Source of the DNA: Cellulomonas palmilytica
GTDB lineage: Bacteria > Actinomycetota > Actinomycetes > Actinomycetales > Cellulomonadaceae
Length of the DNA stretch: 64,000 nt
NCBI RefSeq assembly: GCF_021590045.1
Contig: NZ_CP062221.1
Span: 1,798,001-1,862,000 of the forward strand
Reading direction: 5' to 3'
Part shown: positions 28,561 through 35,271 of the stretch, piece by piece
Layout of the letters: each line of letters starts with the position of its first letter
How positions within the stretch are numbered: position 1 is the first letter of the stretch
The notes under the pieces: model-generated
Seen by the model: the letters and a program-made list of their open reading frames with translations, nothing else
What the model was told of the DNA's origin: nothing
The model's database searches: none
Program-made: the position numbers and the translations under genes

Positions 28561-29562
28561 TCAGCCGAGCGAGCCGTCGCTCGACAGCACGAGCCCGATC
28601 GCGGCCTCGCCCTTGCGCACGGCCTCGCCGATGAGCGCGAAGTCGTACGCGGTGAAGCCGGTGAACACCAACCCGTAGGTCTTCTCGAGCCCCGGCTGGC
28701 AGAACGGACGCTCGGGGCACTCGGCGGGGCCCGCGAGGGTGAGCCCGCCCGCGCACGCCTCGGCGAGCTCCGACAGCGTGGTGACCCCGTGCTCGTCGGC
28801 GAACTCCTGCGTGACCGCGAACGCGTTCTGGTCCTGCGCCGCGGACGCCTTGCCCACGACGAGGCCGCGCTCGTCGGCGAGCGGCTCGAGCGCCGCGACG
28901 GTCGCGTCCACGTCGCCCGAGGCGACGGGCTCGGCGTCCGGGCCGTTGACCGTCGTGTTGAGGAACTCCGCGAGGGTGGCCGCGTACTCGGGGACCACGG
29001 CGAGCTCGCCCGACTCGAGCGCCGGCAGGTACGTCTCGCGCGCGCCGATCTCCCGGACCTCCGCGGAGTACCCCGCGCTGCGCAGCACCTCCGCGTAGAT
29101 GTTCGCGAGCGTGCTGCTCTCGGAGAAGTTCGCGGCGCCGATGACGACCGACGTGCCGTCGCCGGACTGCTCGGTCGCGGCCAGGCCCTCGTCCGCGACG
29201 AACGCCTTGGCGACCTCGCTGGACGTCCGGCGGTCGATGTCGACGGCCTTGTTGAGCGCGATCAGACCCTCGGTGTCGAGCGCGTCGGAGACGGTGTCGA
29301 GGAGCGGGACGAGCGTCGGGTTCGCCTCCGCGACGGACGCGCTGACCGCCGGGATGACGTTGTCGGCGTTCTGCAGCGTCTTGTCGTCCTCGAGCACGAC
29401 GAGCTTCTCGCCGGCGACGGGCTCGCACGCGCCGCCCGTGGCGGACGACGCGGGGGTGGGGTCGGCGACGCCGCCTCCCGATCCGGGGTCGCCGCACGCG
29501 GCGAGCGTGAGCAGGGTCGCGGCGACGGACAGCACGGCGAGGCGCTTGCGGTTCGGGGACAC
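28561..29562 (-). CDS. Osmoprotectant ABC transporter substrate-binding lipoprotein, circularly permuted
   Basis: A 333-residue lipoprotein of the OpuAC/ProX family that should bind glycine betaine, choline or similar. Signal peptide with lipobox LAAC (Cys23). Residues about 53-127 (KLVVLEDDKTLQNADNVIP ... SSEVAKAFVADEGL) match what is normally the C-terminal end of the family. Residues from 137 (SVVIGAANFSESSTLANIY) match the normal N-terminus. The protein stops right after AIGLVLSSDGSLG, where relatives continue into VVLEDDK. The domain is thus circularly permuted. GTG start with GGAGG 4 nt upstream. It is last of three minus-strand genes after the two permeases. Confidence 0.88.
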   Translation of the reverse strand: MSPNRKRLAVLSVAATLLTLAACGDPGSGGGVADPTPASSATGGACEPVAGEKLVVLEDDKTLQNADNVIPAVSASVAEANPTLVPLLDTVSDALDTEGLIALNKAVDIDRRTSSEVAKAFVADEGLAATEQSGDGTSVVIGAANFSESSTLANIYAEVLRSAGYSAEVREIGARETYLPALESGELAVVPEYAATLAEFLNTTVNGPDAEPVASGDVDATVAALEPLADERGLVVGKASAAQDQNAFAVTQEFADEHGVTTLSELAEACAGGLTLAGPAECPERPFCQPGLEKTYGLVFTGFTAYDFALIGEAVRKGEAAIGLVLSSDGSLG

Positions 29563-29633
29563 GGTGCCTCCAAGGCGGCGGATGAGCGGGGCGGGCGGTG
29601 CGTCGGGGGAGGGCAGCGGAGCAGCACGGGCGG

Positions 29634-30404
29634 TCATCGCGCGGTCCCATTCGAGCGGCGGCTGCCCGCGGCGGCAACCCCTGGGACGGGATCCGCGGCC
29701 GTGAGGGCGCGGCGGGTGCGTCGCGACCCGGTGCGTCGGGCCGCGTCGCGGACCCCGCGCGGCGTGACCGCGCGCTGCGCGAGTGCGAGCAGCCCCTCGG
29801 CGACCAGGCACAGCGCCGCGACCAGCAGACCACCCGCGAGCACCTGCCCGTAGCGCTGCGTCGCGAACCCCGACACGACGACCGAGCCGAGGCTGCGGCC
29901 ACCCACGAGCGCGGCGAGCGGCACGGTCGCGAGCACCTGCACCACCGCCGTGCGCACGCCCGCGGCGACCAGCGGGACCGCGAGCGGCAGCTCGACGAGC
30001 CACAGCCGGCGCCCGCCGCTCATCCCGAGCCCGCGCGCGGCGTCGAGCACGTCGCGGTCGACGCCCGCGAGGCCCGTGACGGTGTTGGTCAGCAGCGGCG
30101 GGACCGCGAAGACCGCGCACGCGAGCACGGTCGCGGTGTTGCCGAACAGCCCCGCCGAGGCGAGCAGGGTCAGCAGCGCGAGCGTCGGCAGCGCACGTGT
30201 GGTGTTCGCGACGACCACGCCGAGCGTCCCCCCGCGCCGCGCGCGCCCCAGCCACACGCCCGCGGGCAGCGCGACGAGGCCCGCCAGCAGCACGGCGAGC
30301 AGGGTCACCTGCAGGTGCGCGGCGGTCAGCGCCAGCACGCCGTTGCGACCCGACCAGTTCAGGGGGTCGTTGAGCCAGGCGAACGCCTCGGTCAGCAGGT
30401 CCAC
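29634..30404 (-). CDS. Osmoprotectant ABC transporter permease (second)
   Basis: A 256-residue inner-membrane subunit of the OpuC/ProW type. The hydrophobic core has about five or six helices; the coupling-loop region VLDAARGLGMSGGRRLWLVELPLAVPLV is the EAA motif contacting the ATPase. The C-terminal about 45 residues are Arg-rich and soluble. It lies between the first permease and the binding protein, with 28- and 71-nt gaps. GTG start at 30404 behind a G-rich ribosome binding site. Confidence 0.88.
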   Translation of the reverse strand: MDLLTEAFAWLNDPLNWSGRNGVLALTAAHLQVTLLAVLLAGLVALPAGVWLGRARRGGTLGVVVANTTRALPTLALLTLLASAGLFGNTATVLACAVFAVPPLLTNTVTGLAGVDRDVLDAARGLGMSGGRRLWLVELPLAVPLVAAGVRTAVVQVLATVPLAALVGGRSLGSVVVSGFATQRYGQVLAGGLLVAALCLVAEGLLALAQRAVTPRGVRDAARRTGSRRTRRALTAADPVPGVAAAGSRRSNGTAR

Positions 30405-30432
30405 GTCGCCCCCACGGGGTCGTCGGCGCGCC

Positions 30433-31116
30433 TCATGCGACCGCCCTGTCGACGCGCCACGCACGCCACGGCATCAGCAGCCGTCCGACGAGCACGACGA
30501 GCAGGTCCGCGACCAGCGCCAGCAGCACGCACAGCACCGTCGCGGTCATGATCTCGGCGTGGTAGTCGCTGCGGAAGCCGCGGAACATGAGCTGCCCCAG
30601 CCCGCCGTACCCGACGACGACGCCCACGGTGACCAGGGCGACGGTCGTCACGGTCGCGACGCGCACGCCCGCGACGACGCTCGGCAGCGCCTGCGGCAGC
30701 TCGACCTGCAGCAGCATCCGCACGCGCCCGTACCCCATGCCGCGTGCCGCGTCCGTGACCGCGGGGTCGACTCCGGCCAGCCCGACGAGCACGTTGCGCA
30801 CGAGCACGAGCAGCGCGTACAGCACCAGCCCGATGAGCACGGTCGTGCGCCCGATGCCCGTGTACGGCGCGAGCAGCGCGAACAGCGCGAGCGACGGGAT
30901 CGTGTAGAGCACGCCGGCGGTCCCGACGACCGGCCCCGCGAGCCGCGGCCGCAGGTGGGCGACCCCCGCGAGCGGGAGCGCGACGACGAGCGCGAGCACC
31001 ACCGCCTGGACCGTGAGCGACACGTGCTGGCCGAGCGCACGCTGGATGTCGTCGGCGTTGCGCTCCACGTAGTCCCACGAGAACCACGGGTTGGGTGGCG
31101 CGTCGGTCGCGGACAT
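30433..31116 (-). CDS. Osmoprotectant ABC transporter permease (first)
   Basis: A 227-residue permease. An N-terminal soluble segment (FSWDYVERNADDIQRALGQH) precedes about five helices. The EAA motif is AARGMGYGRVRMLLQVELPQALPSV. It pairs with the permease at 29634 to form the heterodimeric channel of an OpuC-like importer. The ATG at 31116 lies 7 nt after TACGTT on the minus strand. The ATPase gene is divergent. Confidence 0.9.
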   Translation of the reverse strand: MSATDAPPNPWFSWDYVERNADDIQRALGQHVSLTVQAVVLALVVALPLAGVAHLRPRLAGPVVGTAGVLYTIPSLALFALLAPYTGIGRTTVLIGLVLYALLVLVRNVLVGLAGVDPAVTDAARGMGYGRVRMLLQVELPQALPSVVAGVRVATVTTVALVTVGVVVGYGGLGQLMFRGFRSDYHAEIMTATVLCVLLALVADLLVVLVGRLLMPWRAWRVDRAVA

Positions 31117-31123
31117 GGCAGCG

Positions 31124-31129
31124 AACGTA
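31124..31129 (-). promoter_or_regulatory. -10 hexamer TACGTT of the permease/binding-protein operon
   Basis: Minus-strand TACGTT, 7 nt, ATG 31116. It faces the divergent TAGCGT promoter of the ATPase gene 81 bp away. Confidence 0.5.
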
Positions 31130-31209
31130 GACCCGGGCTCCGACACCCGCCCGGCGAGCGTCCCAGCAGGGAGGCGTCGCGGGCGGTCGCGGTTGTCGGT
31201 GCGCGCCGT

Positions 31210-31215
31210 TAGCGT
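31210..31215 (+). promoter_or_regulatory. -10 hexamer TAGCGT of the osmoprotectant ATPase gene
   Basis: TAGCGT, 7 nt, GTG 31223. Both promoters of the transporter lie in a 106-bp intergenic region, so shared control is plausible. Confidence 0.5.
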
Positions 31216-31222
31216 CCCTCGC

Positions 31223-32239
31223 GTGGACGACGAGCGGGCGATCCGGTTCGAGCACGCGGCCAAGACCTACGCGGCGGGCTCGTCGTCGGGCGACGCCCCC
31301 GCCGCGGTCGACGACCTGACGCTCGACGTGCGCACCGGCGAGGTGCTCGTGCTCGTCGGCCCGTCCGGGTGCGGGAAGTCGACCACGCTGCGCATGGTCA
31401 ACCGGCTCGTCGAGCCGACGAGCGGGCGCGTGCTCGTCGAGGGCCGCGACGTCGCGTCCCTCGACGTGGTCGAGCTGCGGCGGCGCACCGGCTACGTCAT
31501 CCAGAACGTGGGCCTGTTCCCGCACCGCACGGTCGCCCAGAACGTCGCGACCGTCCCGCGCCTGCTCGGGTGGGACCGCGCGCGCACCCGTACGCGCGTC
31601 GCCGAGCTGCTCGAGCTCGTCGGCCTCGCGCCCGACCGGTACGCGCGCCGGTACCCGCACGAGCTGTCCGGCGGCGAGCGTCAGCGCGTCGGCGTCGCCC
31701 GCGCGCTCGCGACCGACCCGCCCGTGCTGCTCATGGACGAGCCGTTCGGCGCGGTCGACCCCGTGGGCAGGCGTCGGCTGCAGGACGAGTTCGCGCGTAT
31801 CCAGCGCGAGCTCGGCACGACGGTCATGCTCGTCACGCACGACGTCGACGAGGCGGTCCGCATGGCCGACCGCGTCGCCGTCATGAGCACCGGCGGCCAC
31901 GTCGAGCAGCTCGCGGCCCCGCTCGAGATCGTCGCCCGGCCGGCCACACCCGCGGTCGCCGACCTCGTCGGCCGCGGCCGCACCGCGCGTCTCCTGGCGC
32001 TCGGCCGACTGACCCGCGACGACCTCGACCCCTCGACGACGGCCCCCGCGGACGCCCCGGTGGTGCACGTCGGCGACGAGCTCGGCGAGGTCCTCGACGC
32101 CCTCGCCCGTGACGGCGTGACGTCAGCCGCCGTGCACGCCGACGGCGTCCTCGTCGGCGCGGTCACCACCGCCCACGTCCTGACGGCCCTGCGCCGCCTC
32201 GTCACCCCCGCGCCCCAGGTGCAGACCACGGCTCCCTAG
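31223..32239 (+). CDS. Osmoprotectant ABC transporter ATP-binding protein
   Basis: A 338-residue ATPase of the OpuCA/ProV class that powers uptake by the two divergent permeases. Walker A GPSGCGKSTT (about 47-56), Q-loop YVIQNVGLFPHRTV, signature LSGGERQR, Walker B VLLMDEPFGAVDP and switch LVTHDVDEA are intact. A C-terminal single CBS-like segment (DGVTSAAVHADGVLVGAVTT) may sense ionic strength, as in OpuA-type systems. The start is fixed by the leaderless-type promoter; a longer in-frame extension is not homologous. Confidence 0.92.
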   Translation: MDDERAIRFEHAAKTYAAGSSSGDAPAAVDDLTLDVRTGEVLVLVGPSGCGKSTTLRMVNRLVEPTSGRVLVEGRDVASLDVVELRRRTGYVIQNVGLFPHRTVAQNVATVPRLLGWDRARTRTRVAELLELVGLAPDRYARRYPHELSGGERQRVGVARALATDPPVLLMDEPFGAVDPVGRRRLQDEFARIQRELGTTVMLVTHDVDEAVRMADRVAVMSTGGHVEQLAAPLEIVARPATPAVADLVGRGRTARLLALGRLTRDDLDPSTTAPADAPVVHVGDELGEVLDALARDGVTSAAVHADGVLVGAVTTAHVLTALRRLVTPAPQVQTTAP

Positions 32240-32272
32240 GTCGGCGCCGCGGATGCGCCGACGTCGTGGCGT

Positions 32273-32764
32273 TCAGCCGAGGGCGCGCCACTCGTCGTCG
32301 ACGCAACCCTCGTCGTAGTACCACCGGCCATCGGCCTGGCCCTCGACCAGAAGCCGCTTCGCCGCCGCGCGGTCGATGCCCGGCCCGATGTCGAGCGCGA
32401 CCAGCGGGTAGGCCGGGTCCGCGCCTTCTCCGGTCACTCCGAGCGGCGCGAAGGCGTCGAGAACCGCTCGGAGGTCGCCGCCCAACGGCCCGTCCCGCCG
32501 AGGGACCACGCGGGCGACGACTCGTCCGCCCATCTGCACGACGCGGACGAACTGCCGGTTCCCGTCCTCGTCCGCGGCGGCCTCCACGACGTCGTCGGGC
32601 GCGACGCCCGTGACGAAGAACGGTGCGTTGTCGAGCCGGTACAGACCCGGCCCGACCGGCTCGGCCCAGAGCCCTTCGGAGTACACGGGCGGCCAGCCGT
32701 CCTCGTCGGGCTCGAGAGGGAAGTGCACGCGGACCCATCCGCTCGGCGCCGGGGAACCAGTCAC
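32273..32764 (-). CDS. DUF4265 domain-containing protein
   Basis: A 163-residue soluble protein. The pattern VYSEGLWAEPVGPGLYRLDNAPFFVTGVAPDDVVEA (family core), followed by QFVRVVQMGGR, matches DUF4265. These are small proteins of unknown role, some found near immunity or toxin genes, but no toxin gene is visible here. GTG start. It converges on the ATPase gene. Confidence 0.8.
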   Translation of the reverse strand: MTGSPAPSGWVRVHFPLEPDEDGWPPVYSEGLWAEPVGPGLYRLDNAPFFVTGVAPDDVVEAAADEDGNRQFVRVVQMGGRVVARVVPRRDGPLGGDLRAVLDAFAPLGVTGEGADPAYPLVALDIGPGIDRAAAKRLLVEGQADGRWYYDEGCVDDEWRALG

Positions 32765-32803
32765 GCGGGTGATCGTCTCAGAGGCACCGGCCGCGCGGGA
32801 CCG

Positions 32804-34393
32804 TCACAGGCCGCCCAGGATCCGGCCCACGACGATCTTCGTGATCATCGCCGCCGGGTACACCAGCGCGTACCCGAGCGCGACACGCGCGTCGTACTGG
32901 GTGCGCGCGTTGGCGAACGCGAGGATCGCGGGCTGGGTCTGCGCGCCGGACATGATCCCGGACAGGCGCGTCCCGCCGACGCGGAACACCCGCCGCATGA
33001 CCAGGTAGAGGCCCGTCGACACGAACGTCGTGACGACGACGCCGAGCACGAGGATCTTCAGCCACTCGCCGGACGTGAACGCGGCGCCGATCTGCGTGCC
33101 GGCGCGCGACCCGGCCTGGGCGAGGAAGATCAGCAGGCCGAGCTCGGACATCGCCTGCGCGGCCGTGTAGGGCATCGCGGTGACGACCGGCCCGATGCGC
33201 CCGATCTTGCCGAGCACGAGGCCGACGAGCAGCGTGCCGAACGCCGACCCGATGGTGAACGCGCCGCCCGGGACGGGGAACTTGACCGCGCCGAGCAGGA
33301 TGCCCGCGGCCATCCCGAGGCCGAGCACGACGGGCACGATGTCCGACAGCCCGCGCGAGGAGTCGCCGAACCACGTCGAGACCTCGGCCATGCGCTCGCG
33401 CGGGGCGATCACGCGCACCCGGTCGCCGAGCTGCAGCTGCAGGTCGTCGGTGGCGAGCATGTCGACGTCACCCCGTCGGACGCGCGAGACGGTCGCGCCG
33501 AAGCGGTGCAGCAGGTCCAGCTCGGCGACCGTGCGACCTGCGGCGTGCTCCGCGGAGACGGTGATGCGCCGCATGTCGAGGTACTGGCGGTCCGCCTCGA
33601 GGTGGTGCGACGACGTGTGGCCGAGCTCGCGCGTGACGGCGTCGATGTCCTCGGACGGTCCGACGACGGTCACGAGGTCGTCGAGCAGCAGGGTGTCGGT
33701 GCCGTTCGCGGTGCGGATCGGGGCGGTCTCGCCGTGTCGCACGCGCGAGAACTTGATGCGGTCGCCGTGCAGCTCCTCGAGCTCCTGGACGCTGAGGTTG
33801 GCGTCGACCTCGACGCGCACCGTGCGCGTCACGAGCATGGGCGGCGCGTCCGCGTCGTGCTTGCGGTGGCGCAGCGCGGCGGACACGCCGGCGAGCATCC
33901 CGACGACGCCGAACAGGTAGGTCACCGCGTACCCGATGGTCGGGCCGGTGTCGTCACCCGCGGCGTCGCGCGCGGCGGCGAGCGCGGGCGTGTTCGTCAC
34001 GGCCCCGGCCCACGACCCGGCGACGACCGGCGAGTCGAGGTCCAGCAGGCCGCCCACCGCCACGGCGACGGCCGCGCTCGCGACGAGCACGCCGGCGACG
34101 GCCAGGATCGGCCCGAGGCTGCGCTTGAGCGACGAGAAGAACGTCGCACCGGAGATGATCCCGACGCAGAACGTGAACAGCGCGAGCCCGAGCGTGCCCA
34201 TCGCCTCGGGGATCTCCAGGTCCACGTCGTACGACGCGGCCCAGGCGGCCAACCCGATCGACAGCAGCAGGACGGCCGCGGCACCCAGCCCGACTCCGCG
34301 CACCTTGAGGTGCCCGATCGCCGAGCCGATGCCGATGACGACGAAGAGGAGCAGCACGGGCTGCTGCGAGAGGAAGTCGAAGACCTGGGACAT
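32804..34393 (-). CDS. AspT/YidE-YbjL family transporter with two TrkA-C (RCK-C) domains
   Basis: A 529-residue membrane protein. The N-terminal helix block (about 10-165) has the duplication motif GLALFTFCVGIISGATFF and SWAGAVTNTPALAAA. Two cytosolic RCK-C domains (about 185-350) follow. The second helix block (about 360-529) has LGLLIFLAQAGSRAG and SGAQTQPAILAFAN. This is the layout of the aspartate:alanine antiporter AspT and its relatives. The substrate is unknown; no aspartate decarboxylase is next to it. The ATG has GGAG 6 nt upstream. Confidence 0.87.
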   Translation of the reverse strand: MSQVFDFLSQQPVLLLFVVIGIGSAIGHLKVRGVGLGAAAVLLLSIGLAAWAASYDVDLEIPEAMGTLGLALFTFCVGIISGATFFSSLKRSLGPILAVAGVLVASAAVAVAVGGLLDLDSPVVAGSWAGAVTNTPALAAARDAAGDDTGPTIGYAVTYLFGVVGMLAGVSAALRHRKHDADAPPMLVTRTVRVEVDANLSVQELEELHGDRIKFSRVRHGETAPIRTANGTDTLLLDDLVTVVGPSEDIDAVTRELGHTSSHHLEADRQYLDMRRITVSAEHAAGRTVAELDLLHRFGATVSRVRRGDVDMLATDDLQLQLGDRVRVIAPRERMAEVSTWFGDSSRGLSDIVPVVLGLGMAAGILLGAVKFPVPGGAFTIGSAFGTLLVGLVLGKIGRIGPVVTAMPYTAAQAMSELGLLIFLAQAGSRAGTQIGAAFTSGEWLKILVLGVVVTTFVSTGLYLVMRRVFRVGGTRLSGIMSGAQTQPAILAFANARTQYDARVALGYALVYPAAMITKIVVGRILGGL

Positions 34394-34567
34394 CAAGCGC
34401 TCCGGGGATCCGTGGGCGCCGCGCTGCGGCGACGTTGCCGACCTCATTCAAGACCGGGGCCGAGGCCGCCGAGTGGTCCCAAAGCCCTGGGTGGTGCCGT
34501 CGGGCTCAACCGCCGCACGTGCGCTGCCGATGACGTCGGCACCGCAGACATGAGCAAGGAGACCGCC

Positions 34568-35149
34568 GTGCGACGACGAACCGCCGTGCTGCTCGCCGTC
34601 GTCCTGGCGACGACCACCGCCGGCTGCACCCAGGACGACACGCGCGTACCCGACCCGACCCCGGCCGCGGGTATCACCGTCGAACCCCTCGCGCCGCCCG
34701 CCGACAGCACACCTCTCACGGTCGAGGGCGTGACCCTCGCGCTCCCCGCGGGCTGGCGCAGCGACCGCCAGGAGCACGACTCCGGCACGGGCGTCCGTCT
34801 GTTCGAGCACGGCGACCCGAACCCCGTCGTGTTCCTCAGCGCCGGCCCGCAGCCCCAGGCGAACGCGACCGCCGTCCGGGCCGCGCTCGACTCGGCGACC
34901 CGGGCATGGACCGGGGTCGCACGCGACGTGGTGCGCTCCCAGGTCTCGTGGGCGGACGCGCCTGACGCCGCGGGGATCGAGTTCCACTTCACCGACCCCA
35001 ACGGCGTCCGCGGCGAGTGCGACGGCCTCATCATCGCCACCCGGAACCCCGAGGGAGACACCGTGGCCGTCGTGGGTGCCATCGCACCCGTCGGCACGCT
35101 CCGCGAGTCGGCTGCGTACGACGTGCTGCGCACCTTCCGCTTCCACTGA
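34568..35149 (+). CDS. Small lipoprotein of unknown function
   Basis: A 193-residue protein. The signal peptide MRRRTAVLLAVVLATTTAGC has a lipobox with Cys20. The mature part begins with an acidic/proline linker, then a strand-rich domain (VEGVTLALPAGWRSDRQE, LFEHGDPNPVVFLS, AGIEFHFTDPNG). This resembles the LpqN/PsbP-like fold of mycobacterial lipoproteins; that fold match is inference. The GTG at 34568 is chosen over the ATG at 34550 because AAGGAG sits 7 nt upstream of it and the signal peptide then starts correctly. Confidence 0.72.
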   Translation: MRRRTAVLLAVVLATTTAGCTQDDTRVPDPTPAAGITVEPLAPPADSTPLTVEGVTLALPAGWRSDRQEHDSGTGVRLFEHGDPNPVVFLSAGPQPQANATAVRAALDSATRAWTGVARDVVRSQVSWADAPDAAGIEFHFTDPNGVRGECDGLIIATRNPEGDTVAVVGAIAPVGTLRESAAYDVLRTFRFH

Positions 35150-35259
35150 CCGGGCCCGTGGTGGTGCGGGTGTCGTGGTCCCCGCGTCGCGCAACGTGCA
35201 GGAGCGGCTCGGGGTCGTTCGACAGGGGGACAGAGGTAGGCAAACCGCCGGGCTGTCGT

Positions 35260-35265
35260 TAGCGT
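35260..35265 (+). promoter_or_regulatory. -10 hexamer TAGCGT of the cutinase-like gene
   Basis: TAGCGT, 6 nt, GTG 35272. A possible weak -35 TAGGCA lies 17 nt further upstream. Confidence 0.5.
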
Positions 35266-35271
35266 GACGGC

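Noticed and set aside
34550..34567. ATG 34550 as the lipoprotein start
   Set aside because: No ribosome binding site precedes it, and AAGGAG within this stretch serves GTG 34568, giving a normal signal peptide.
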